In this document: piece after piece, positions 1 to 9,858 of the stretch
Numbering within the stretch: position 1 is the first letter of the stretch
How the letters are laid out: the number at the start of each line of letters is the position of its first letter
Notes under the pieces: model-generated
Database searches by the model: none
What the model saw: the letters and a program-made list of their open reading frames with translations, nothing else
What the model was told of the DNA's origin: nothing
DNA from: Sipunculus nudus
Lineage: Eukaryota > Annelida > Sipuncula > Golfingiida > Sipunculidae
Reading direction: 5' to 3'
Length of the DNA stretch: 64,000 bases
Assembly: GCA_026874595.1 (NCBI GenBank)
Contig: CM049306.1
Location: forward strand, 102,621,142 to 102,685,141
Made by a program: the position numbers and the translations under genes

Positions 1-232
1 ATACGGCCAAGTCAAAATCTCTGTGACAATAGTACTCCATTTGTTAATAAAATAAATGAAATCAATCCTCTTCCCTGTCTCCAAAGGTACTATCAAAATC
101 ATACATAAGCTAAACAACAACAACTCATAATACAGCTTATATTTATTACCACACAAAACCAGCATGTGCCTCATTTCTAAATAATATTTTTTATCATATA
201 TAACAGCTGAGCGTCGTGACCCATAGGTCCCT
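1..232 (-). mobile_element. Element A, 5' terminal fragment (cut by window edge)
   Basis: The stretch closely matches positions 4125-4360 and, reversed, 39565-39800. Read on the minus strand it begins with the A-family start ACAAGGGACCTATGGGTCAC followed by GCTCAGCTG. The rest of the element lies left of the window. A short frame open in the other two copies is broken here by a one-base homopolymer difference, so I do not treat it as coding. Confidence 0.75.
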
Positions 233-363
233 TGTTTTTTTCATGACATAAAAATCTATAATTTAAAAGTTTTTATGATATATTCAGCCATTCTATTACA
301 TCTTATTATCGCAGATCTATAAGAAATTTATGCAATTATCATTAGTTCAAATATCTTTAAAAT

Positions 364-508
364 GTACCTGTACCTGTACCTAGGTACTTTCTTAAGTACC
401 TGTACCTGTACCTAGGTACTCTACAATAATGCTGTACCTGTACCTGTACCTGACCATTTAGCAAGTACCTGTACCTGTACCTAGGTACTTTTGCATGTAC
501 CTGGCCCC
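364..508. repeat. Imperfect GTACCT hexamer repeat
   Basis: Runs of GTACCT occur in four clusters separated by short spacers. Three of the clusters end in the palindromic turn CCTAGGTAC, so parts can fold back on themselves. No coding potential. Confidence 0.8.
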
Positions 509-619
509 AACCCTTAGTCAGTCAGGGAATCTCTTGATTGATAGTTTGTTGCCTGGACGATGCATGGGCTGTGTTTATGTTGAAACCTGTGATTGTGCCT
601 GATCCACTTTTTTTTACAG

Positions 620-653
620 GAGAAAGCAAACTGTTTCAGGACAATATTTTGGC
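620..653 (+). CDS. PNPLA8: Possible small internal exon of the PNPLA8-like gene
   Basis: A T-rich tract and acceptor (ttttacag) lead into a 34-nt open segment that ends at a plausible donor (gcag|gtacaag). In one frame it reads ESKLFQDNILA, and the next two codons would give GT. This resembles the vertebrate iPLA2-gamma segment after the nucleophile elbow, where an S-x-V-F-x-x-N-hydrophobic-G-T pattern occurs. It is too short for certainty. The roughly 110 residues expected between this point and the DGG exon at 4677 cannot be found in the intervening DNA, so it may be chance or the locus may be incomplete. Confidence 0.35.
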
Positions 654-734
654 AGGTACAAGTTTATTTTAAAACGAAGAAGTATTTTTTCATGTCAATT
701 CTACATGCTATATTGGTGATTGGGCTCCTTTAAT

Positions 735-1708
735 CATGTAGCAGTTAGCCTGTCAGTTTTAACCATGTGGCAATTAGCCAGTCAATTTTAAACAAGTGGC
801 AGTTAGCTAGTCAGTTTTAATCATGTGGCAGTTAGCCAGTCAGTTTAAATCATGTCACAGTTAACCAGTCAATATAAACCATGTGGCAGTTAGCCAGTCA
901 GTATTAATCATGTGGCAGTTAGCCAGTCAATATTAATCATGTGGCAGTTAGCCAGTCAGTTTAAATCATATGGCAGTAAGCCAGTCAATATTTATTATGT
1001 GGTAGTTATCCAGTCATTTTCAGTCATGTGGCAGTTATTCAATTAATTTTAATCAAGTGGCAAATTGCCATTCAATATTAATCATGTGGCAGTTAGCCAG
1101 TCAATTTCAGTCATGTTGCAGTTAACCAGTCAATTTCAGTCATGTCGCAGTTAGCCAGTCAATTTTAATCATGTGGCAGTTAGCCAGTAAATTTCAGTCA
1201 TGTGGCAGTTAGCCAGTCAATTTCAGTCATGTTGCAGTTAGCCAGTCAATTTCAGTCATGTAGCAGTAAGCCAGTCAATTTTAATCATGTGGCAGTAAGC
1301 CAGTCAATTTTAGTCATGTGGCAGTAAGCCAGTCAATTTCAGTCATGTGGCAGTAAGCCAGTCAATTTTAATCATGTGGCAGTTAGCCAGTCATTTTCAG
1401 TCATGTGGCAGTAAGCAAGTCAATTTCAGGAATGTGGCAGTTAGCCAGTCTGTTGCAGTCATGTGGCAGTTAGCCAGTCAATTTTAATCATGTGGCAGTA
1501 AGCCACTCAATTTTAATCATGTGGCAGTTAGCCAGTCAATTTTAATCATGTGGCAGTAAGCCACTCAATTTTAATCATGTGGCAGTTAGCCAGTCAATTT
1601 TAATCATGTGGCAGTAAGCCACTCAATTTTAATCATGTGGCAGTTAGCCAGTCAATTTTAATCATGTGGCAGTAAGCCAGTCAATTTTAATCATGTGGCA
1701 GTTAGCTT
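735..1708. repeat. 29-bp tandem array, about 33 copies
   Basis: Unit approximately tcatgtggcagttagccagt plus caattttaa. Units diverge at the left end and are nearly identical on the right. From about 1470 to 1710 two variants (gttagccagtc and gtaagccactc) alternate, giving a 58-bp higher-order period. Lies just left of the 3' end of an A element, in what would be an intron of the phospholipase gene. Confidence 0.9.
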
Positions 1709-1729
1709 ATCAGATGGTGATTACCTGAT

Positions 1730-4360
1730 TTTTAGCTCAGCTGACTATAAGTCATCTGAGCTATAGTCGTGGTCCATTGTCCGTCGTCCGTCCGTCTGTC
1801 CGTCCGTCCGTCCGTCCGTCCGTCCGTAGATGTGGCACGTTTTGAAACCGTAAGACCTAGGAATCCAAAATTCGGCATAATGTTAGATGTCCCCAAGATC
1901 TCCTACCAAGCCGAAAACTGGGTCTTTGCAACTTCGTTCCTTTGAGAAATTAAGGAAAAACTTCAATTTTTTATTAAAAACCTATTTTCACACTTCAGGA
2001 CTGCCTAATATCAAAACCACTAATCTGTTTTTCCTCATATTTACCATAAATATTCCTCTATATAGTTCCAATGTACATGCCAGAAATTATGTCTGTATTA
2101 TTTAATTTAAAAAAGTTATGGGCCCAAACATAATGCATTTTGTAAAAAATCAGGAAAGATATTTGATCACTTAACACAAAAAATGTTAAAGCTATCGACC
2201 TTTTATCCAGTAATATAACTTTAATTAATCAAAATTAAATTGTATGCCCAAAATTAGATGAAAATCTTTTAAATTTTCTAAAATATTAATAAAAATAAAA
2301 AATTGGTACCTTAAATTTAGCCCAACTTTGACCATGGCACGTTTTTTTCCTGTAAGTACTGTGGATTTAATTTTCACAGCATGTTTTTGTTAGCATTTCA
2401 ACTGTTAACACCAAAAATTTGAAACCAGTTGATCAAAAACTGTAGATTTTAATAAGTTTTCAAGCACCATGTAACATATTGTTTACATCAAGCTAGTGTT
2501 ATGCAGTTTGCAAGAGCTCAGCTCCCCAGCTTCAGCTCTTAGTTCCTTAAATTCGGCATACAGTTAGATGTCTCCAAAATCCCCTACCATGCCAAGAATT
2601 TGGTCACTAGGACTTAATACCTTCGAGATATTTATGAAAAACTTCATTTTTCCATTAAAATCCCATTGTTACACTTCAAGACTGCCTAATATCAAAACCA
2701 CTGATCTGACTTTAATCATAAATAATATACATATTTTTCATTCTCTATGCACATGCCAGAATGATGTCAGTATTGCGTAATTGTTTTAAGTTATGGGCCC
2801 AAACATAATGCACTTTGTAAAAAATCAAGAAATATATTTACTCCCTTAACAAGGGCATTGCTGAAGCTAGAGATTTTTTTTTCAGGGATGTAACATTATT
2901 TAATCAAGATTCAATTGAATACCCAAAATTAGTTCTGAATTTTTCAAATTTTATAAGTTATTAGTATAGATATAAAATTAGTACCTTAAATTTTGCCCAA
3001 CTGTGACCATGGCACGTTTGTGTCCTGTGAGCACTGTTGATATAATTTTCATATCATGCACACATTAGGATATCAGCTTTTTAGTGTAGAAAGCTGAAAG
3101 AAATTGGCCAAAAATTGTAGCTTTTATTAATGTTTTTTATGAGACCCTGTCAGACTTTGGCTCTCTCCAGCCCCTCTTGAGTCACCTGTATGTTGACCTT
3201 GTTGACCCTTCATCAAATTATGCACGCTTGAGGCGAGGCATCCAGGCAGCTTATGGCCAGCCACAGTTGATCCAGGTGTCCAACCCAACTCATCTAGTAG
3301 TTTTAACCAACATCATAACAATAAACAATAAATTAATAAATTTTTATTGGTTTTTAATAACAAATTAAAGAAAATAGAAAAGGAATTTGTTAGTTTATAA
3401 TAACAGGAAATTAACTTGCAGTTACTGATGATATAAGAATCTTGTATCGATGGGTAGAATTGTACATATTCCAAATAACACCATGCAGTCACCTATGGCA
3501 TTTTTCAGTTCAATTTTAATGATAAAGAAGTAAATCATATTATTCATTACTAATCATTAGGGATCATATGAAGGAAATTAATGATAGACAAAGATGCAGT
3601 TGATAATATTAATCTAGATTCCTACTGTGTCTAGTGTGTACATTGATGTGAAATTAGTCCAAAATGAATTTTTTTACAGTTATTTTTTAATATAAATAAA
3701 AGCCATAAAACCAGGTACTTATGATCATTATTTAAATGTGTGAATTTTGTATATTCTTGATTCTCAACATCATTGTTTGGTGAACTGAATAAATACCAGA
3801 CATGGTGCGAATACTTTGTAATTGTATTTAAATACGAATATGATTATGTACTCCATTATAAAATTTCTTGCATAAAGAATAGGAATTTAGGTAAAAATGA
3901 AAGTATATGAATACTCGTGCAAATACTTTCAAAATGTATTCATGAATGCATTCATGAATATATTCTTTAATATTATTTTAATAATCATATCAGTTATATT
4001 TCATTTTAAAAAATCATATGATTCTCTTATTATTTTTTATAAAAATTATATTTGGGACAATATTTGTAATTTTTTTAATAAATAGTTAAACTCTTATATT
4101 ATATGTTCTGCTTAAATAAGTTATATGGCCAAGTCAAAATCTGTGTGACAATAGTACTCCATTTGTTAATAAAACAAATGAAATCAATCCTCTTCCCTGT
4201 CTCCAAAGGTACTATCAAAATCATACATAAGCTAAACAACAACAACTCATAATACAGCTTATATTTATTACCACACAAAACCAGCATGTGCCTCATTTCT
4301 AAATAATATTTTTTTATCATATATAACAGCTGAGCGTCGTGACCCATAGGTCCCTTGTTT
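1730..4360 (-). mobile_element. Element A1, full-length copy (minus orientation)
   Basis: Read on the minus strand it starts ACAAGGGACCTATGGGTCAC at 4360 with GCTCAGCTG just inside. It ends with a (GGAC)n tract and the hairpin AGCTCAG...CTGAGCT followed by TAAA near 1730. The 5' GCTCAGCTG and 3' CAGCTGAGC are exact reverse complements. A near-identical copy lies inverted at 39565-42183. The length of 2.63 kb and the lack of any long frame mark it as non-autonomous. It holds the exon-like segment at 3171-3275. Confidence 0.8.
3171..3275 (+). other. Exon-like segment inside element A1
   Basis: A 105-nt open segment of 35 codons lies between ctctctccag and a GT donor (atccag|gtgtcc), so it has symmetric phase-0 borders like a cassette exon. 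It encodes LSHLYVDLVDPSSNYARLRR and a further QAAYGQPQL-like stretch, with ordinary protein composition unlike the AT-rich DNA around it. I do not recognise the parent gene. The inverted copy at 40646-40749 has lost one base and is frameshifted. Capture of a host exon by the element is an inference. Confidence 0.4.
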
Positions 4361-4676
4361 TACCATTGCTGGGCTGCTGATGAGCAAATGTTGGAGGTTG
4401 CCTGTATTTTATTGTACTCTCAGCTGGATTGTCATATTTTGTCAATTTTATCCATAACATTAATTAAGTTATTTAACTTGTATCACAATGTGTCTGTGCA
4501 CCAATGATTTATTACAGACCTATCCTTAATATTTGTTTGATTTGGTGTCCCAACTGAACAGTTTCTATGAGTAATACAATTATCAAGAACACTAAGAAGT
4601 GGGCCTTTTTCCAGGTTCACAACAACACCAGTGGTGACCAGTGATGTGTGTTATAAAGTGCCTTCTTTATTACCAG

Positions 4677-4875
4677 GATGGCGGCCTGCTGACCAACAAC
4701 CCAACAGCTATAGCTTTACATGAGTGCAAGCTTCTGTGGCCAAACGAGCAGTTCAGCTGTATTGTTTCTATAGGAACAGGTCGTTATGAACCAGCAGTGG
4801 ACAAGATGGACCAGTCATATTCTAGTCTCAAGACCAAACTCAACAAATTTGTTCAGAGCGCAACGGATACAGAAG
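4677..4875 (+). CDS. PNPLA8: PNPLA8-like phospholipase, penultimate exon
   Basis: Exon between ttaccag and a GT donor (agaag|gtaatc), starting in phase 0 at the DGG motif. It encodes DGGLLTNNPTAIALHECKLL, then a segment with VSIGTGRYE and SSLKTKL. Asp of DGG is the second residue of the patatin Ser-Asp dyad, and the NNP and GTGRYE blocks are typical of iPLA2-gamma. These membrane-associated enzymes release fatty acids from phospholipids in mitochondria, peroxisomes and ER. The nucleophile Ser exon (GxSxG) lies outside the window. The exon ends in phase 1 and joins the terminal exon at 5345. Confidence 0.9.
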
Positions 4876-5344
4876 GTAATCTCTACTTTCTTATCCTCCA
4901 TTCATATAAACATATAAAATCATAGGACAAAAACAGAAATTTAGTGTTCAGTTGAGAAGAAAAATATGAGCATGTTTTATTCTCAGCTGATTAGTAAAAC
5001 AAAATTCTTGCAACAGAAAAAAGTTAACGTTTCTTAAAAGTTCAACAGTAGTTATAAATATGTTCAGAAATATATCAGCACATGATGAGTGGTAATGTTT
5101 GATTGTGCATTACTTGGAGATTTGATAATTGCAAATGTTTAGCTAGTTATTAGAATGAGAAACAAATTAATAATCACCAAAACCATTCTGTTATTCACTT
5201 TATGCTTTAATACTCTAGAGCATTTAAACATTTTTGTTGTTAAGTTATGGCAGGTTTGTCTGATGCTTATTATAGTTTTATGTCTGGTTCTTAATAATAT
5301 GTTACAGTATGTCTGATGGTAAATGTGTTTTGTTTTCTTTCCAG

Positions 5345-5601
5345 CTGTCCACAACCTGTTACATGATCTTCTGCCACCCAAAACGTATTACAGATTTAAT
5401 CCTTACATGTCTGAGAACTTTGAGCTGGACGAGGTTAATCCATCAAAGTGGCTGGTCATGGAGCACGACTCACAGATGTACCTGAGGAAAAATGAACACA
5501 AAATACAAGCAGTAGCCAAGCAGTTGTCATTACCAAGGAGAGTAGACCAGAAGGCCAAGGATTGGATAAAACAGCAATCTGATTTACATACATCCAAATA
5601 A
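5345..5601 (+). CDS. PNPLA8: PNPLA8-like phospholipase, terminal exon
   Basis: Follows the acceptor tctttccag and ends at TAA 5599-5601. Joined in phase with the previous exon it gives a 151-residue C-terminal part. The segment LLPPKTYYRFNPYMSENFEL matches the conserved LLPP-x-TY-x-RFNP block of iPLA2-gamma. The last 70 residues are charged and probably helical (KNEHKIQAVAKQL, KAKDWIKQQ), as in the vertebrate C-terminus. The gene faces the receptor gene at 9432, in convergent orientation. Confidence 0.92.
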
Positions 5602-7950
5602 GGAGCTCATGTTTATTCATATTTTAAAATCTGATGCAACAACAACTGACTTTATCTGTGTGTAGTAAAACCTCCAATATTGACACATTACAAATGGTGA
5701 GCTGTATGTGGAGTTTTACATGTGCACATCTGTTTTTATCCCTCCCCATCTCTCTTTCCAATGGCCACAATGGCTTGATTTGAGTGGGGGAAGATGTAAT
5801 GTTGTGTGCTGCATTTTGGATTTGGTACTGATGATCCATTGCAGCTGCTAAAGTATGCTCTTCTTTTTTGCATGATTCATAATGCTTCAGATTGCAGGAT
5901 ATCTAATTAAACCCACCCTCAACACCTCCCCACCACATATTAACACTATTATTCCTATATTCATAATGGAATGGGAGGTCTGTAATGAGCATTTAGACAC
6001 TAAAATACAAAACATGTTGAGAGACTGTATCTGTGATAATGACATTGGTGACTCTACTACTGTGTAGGCCCATGAAGTGTGCTGGCACATATTTCTGTAC
6101 TGGTCCATAATGATGGGGACTATCACAAACAATGTGCCCCTTGTGCTGATATGCTTGATTTATGGAAAATGTGTAATAATAAATCCCAAATTTGCCTTTT
6201 CATCCGTTAAAATTTGTTTTGTCCACAACAGAGGCTCAACAAGATATGACACGGATGACATCATAGAGAAACACTAGAATTTATTGTGGTATTATAAATT
6301 ATATATGAATGTATTTAAATGTGCCATACCTGTTCTTATAAGTTATGTTTCTGAAAATGAAATTTATATGTTTACTTGTCTACCTCATTGAAATGTTTAT
6401 CTATTATATTTGGCAAGTTCTGTTGTGCAGGGTAACATACTCGGTGTATTTCCAACATCATTACTGTAGTCATGCTGGGTATTATCTGCCTTTATATTAA
6501 ATCTTCTGCTTAGGTTGGGGCTTTACCTGTGCTCCAGAATTACCATAAATACTTTTGAAAATTCATATTATCCTTGAGCAGCTATATTTTTCTCTTTTGT
6601 TTGTAGTTTAGTCTCACTGTGTTAGTTTGTTAGGGTGGCTTACTTTAACATGTATTACTACAGATGAGCATTGTTCATGCGATATTAAACCTGATTTTAC
6701 TGATGCTTACATCTAGTATTTGCAAATATGCAGCTTCAAATATTATCTTCTGAATTTTGGATTCCTTGATTTAGAGTGTCCTTGATTTATTTCTGTTCAG
6801 ACTTGCATGTTTTGTGCAAAGTCTTGGGGTCACCTTTCATTGTCATGTTTATGTGAGAGCAATTGTCCATTAAACAGCTGAATAAGAAATTTTTCACAGC
6901 ATTGTTCACAAATCAGGCTGCAGAAAGACTGACTACATTTGTGTGATGAATTCACTGGTATAAATTCACTACAGGTTCCACTGACAATATTTACTATTTG
7001 TTTTATATGTTATTATGTGACTATGACATGACTTTCTCTGTTTTGTGCACATTGTACATTGCTTGTTAAGTTAAAACTGTTAATAAATGACTCTCACTGT
7101 GTACTTTCAAAGGAATACTGTTTCAGATCTTATATCATTAGTAATTACTATCTGTTAGGTATTAGGCGATGAATTGCTTATCTGCTCCCTTTATCTAGGA
7201 TTTTATTTGCATATATCTTTCAGTTATTGATTATTAAGGATTAATATTTTTTAAATCCACCAGATGATTTTCCTGGTTTGACATTTCAAGAGTGTAGTGT
7301 TAAGGTTGATTTCAAGAACAGTTACACATGAGGCTACCAACATTTACTCAGGATTTGGCAGGCTGCCAGAAACTGTATATCATACATTTGCATTAGGATA
7401 TCTACCTACTTTTGTGGCTCTGCCAGTAATGTCTAGGGGAAACCAAATGCTTTAAAACTTACATTTTCATTTGACATACATAATATGTGTTGGAAGAATA
7501 TGTATTTGAAAAAGAATTGATTGTGCAAGATGCTGGTTACAAATATGATTGTAAGCGATATATTGGTAGTGACAAGCAGTCAGGACAAAAAGAACCTTTG
7601 GTTGTGCTTATAGCAGTAGGTTTGATATAAGGAAGGTGTGGAAGATAACCTCATCAGGCAGGTACCTGACATATCTATGGACACAGCAGAATCAATGTAT
7701 ACCCAGTGGACCTCTGGATTGTTTTTTAATGCTAATTTACCTTTATTTAATTTATTGGTAAATTTACCATCACAGTCATAGCAGTTTCATGATCTTCATC
7801 TGTTTGTGTTCACCTAACTCATGTTTACTTCAGTGGTCAGACATACCAGTTATGTAGTACAAGGTCAAAATAGCAGGTATCCTTGTTTGTTATTCAGATG
7901 ATAATTTATTCTCTTCGTTGTATTTAAATAAAACTGTAAATTTTAACAGT
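5602..7950 (+). other. Probable 3' UTR of the PNPLA8-like gene and start of the intergenic interval
   Basis: No convincing coding frame after the TAA at 5601. Several AATAAA hexamers occur (for example near 6178 and 7080, and at 7927-7932). Which is used cannot be told. No dispersed repeat family known from the rest of the window is seen here, which fits transcribed 3' UTR. Confidence 0.45.
7927..7932 (+). promoter_or_regulatory. Candidate polyadenylation signal, PNPLA8-like gene
   Basis: AATAAA in an AT-rich setting 2.3 kb after the stop, followed by a GT/T-rich stretch (tgccttgttctttttaacc). Earlier hexamers are alternatives. Confidence 0.3.
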
Positions 7951-8435
7951 GCCTGCCTTGTTCTTTTTAACCATGTGCTTGTTATCAACTTTTAGTGGTT
8001 CCTTATCTGATGATAACTGGACAAAGATGATTCACCAATGAGTTGCAAATATTCACAAGAACATTCTGAGGAGAAATTCTGATGTTAAAGTGATCTCTCA
8101 GCACCATAAAAGCATGATGGTGAAACATCATTGGTCAGAAACAAATTGAATGGCATCAAATTACTGATCCTGAAACAAACTGAAGGAAAAATTGGGTGGG
8201 AGAGTATTGGCTTGAAACTAAATTGATAAACTGTACATGTATGTATGTGCCCAATGTTAATACACAACTATATTTACAACAGGCCAAACTTGAAATGATC
8301 ATAATAATTACTAGTATCCTTTGATTTTAATAATTCACTAGGAAAAATTCATCTGCAAAAAATATAGGAGTTCCTAAAAGGCTTTGACTGTGCACTTTAA
8401 TACTGAAAACTCTATAAAACAACAACATCTGTTAT

Positions 8436-8460
8436 TTTATTTTGGAAAAAAATATTTATT
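8436..8460 (-). promoter_or_regulatory. Candidate polyadenylation signals, receptor gene
   Basis: Two AATAAA hexamers on the minus strand (8455-8460 and 8436-8441) about 970 nt downstream of the receptor stop codon at 9432. Other hexamers lie near 8500 and 8535. Use is not provable from sequence alone. Confidence 0.35.
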
Positions 8461-9431
8461 AAAAAATCATATACCAACTGTTGGAATGTACAAGTGATCA
8501 GTCTTTATTTACATGTACATGAATGTAAAAAAGTGTATTTATTGATTTGTGGCATTACTACAGATTATATGACTGAAGAACACTTCAGGTTCAATGAACT
8601 TAAAAAATTTTGCACATGCCAACACTTATAGAAATCTGTAATATCTATATAAAAATATGTCTGAACTATTTACAACTGTACAGTGGCAATACACAGGGCA
8701 CTTGTCTCACAGGTACCAAATTTAAGTGTACGAGTTAGTGTCTGTTGGAAAGAATTAAAAAGAATTATCCCTATATCTACAAGCCAGGCTGGTGGCGCTA
8801 TTTACAAACATAATTTCAATACTTGCTGAAACAGTCTGAGAAGACTTAAGACCAAACATGGCAATGCAACCTTGGATGATGAATTGCATGCATGTTGCAA
8901 CTCCTAAAATGTTATATATAATTGATACAATATTACAATAAATGTTGAGATTTTTACTGCACCTATTTTTATATTTAAGTATAAGCTTACATATAACAGT
9001 ACTTGTGCAAGCTAAATCATCCAGAATTTCACTATAGCCTGACATTTATATGCCATTATTATTTGTAATCCTGGATACATAAAACTATATCATACAGCAA
9101 AAGACACATTTAAGAAAATAACAGAGTCAACTGAACAAGGATCCAATAATAGTAATCCATTATGGGGAATAATACCCATATTCACAAAAAAGTACACATG
9201 AATTATAATATTAGGCATCATTTGCAGCAATTTTAAATTTTATAGAAAACGGGGAAAGAGGACTACTTGATATTGATGTTAAATCAAAAGATGAGTGATT
9301 AAAACCCTAAAAATTCACTTAAATCCCAAGGAAATTAAATATAATAAATCAGTATGTATATCCTTTTAAAGTGTACAGAATTATGTTATGGGAATGTTTG
9401 CTGTCTAAAAATTAATTGGAACTATTTTCTG

Positions 9432-9858
9432 TTACACAAAAGATGACCCTGCTCCACTTGATGGCATGTTATATCCACCCTGTATCTGCGTCTGGGGTAC
9501 ACCCATCATGGCAGGGGAGCCAGTGATACCGGTGGCAGGAGCACCAGACAGGCCGCCAGCTTGTGGCTTACGGTAGCCAACCTGCTCTACAGGGGGCTGG
9601 CTATAGTGAGGATCCCCTGGGACCTGAGCATAACTGTCAGGGCCGGGAGGTTCAGCATACATCCCTGGTTGTCCGTAGCTGGTGTCAGTATACTGCTGTG
9701 GCTGTTGTCCGTAGTACTGGTCCTGAGAATACTGCTGCTGAGCAGGGTTGTACGGGGGTTGGTTATAACGCTGATCGTATTCCTCATCGGAGTCAAACTC
9801 TTCGTTGATTGGCGGTTTTTTCTCACTGGTGTATGAGGCAGTGTAGTCACGACTTCCT
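9432..9858 (-). CDS. Nrg: Receptor exon 23: cytoplasmic tail and stop
   Basis: Enters after tttgtag and ends at TAA (9432-9434). After GSRDYTASYTSEKKPP and an acidic EEFDSDEEYD patch comes a low-complexity stretch rich in Q, Y, P and G (YSQDQYYGQQPQQY and similar). The chain ends GAGSSFV. Composition is unlike the classical L1 tail. The SSFV end fits a class I PDZ ligand; vertebrate NrCAM also ends in SFV. Confidence 0.9.

Noticed and set aside
735-1708. CRISPR-like array
   Set aside because: Direct tandem repeat without unique spacers, in an animal genome.
1887-2105. Repeated frame beginning MSPRSPTKPKTGSL (also 22564, 27458 and 41811)
   Set aside because: Recurs only because the A element recurs; it differs by indels and is not like any protein I know.
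4099-4347. 82-codon minus frame also present at 39501-39809
   Set aside because: It lies in the A1 5' end; the third copy (1-232) has a single-base homopolymer change that stops the frame after about 15 codons, and its composition follows the AT-rich DNA. No sign of protein conservation.
9561-9850. Three other frames overlapping receptor exon 23
   Set aside because: Shadows of the true exon, which alone joins in phase with exon 22.
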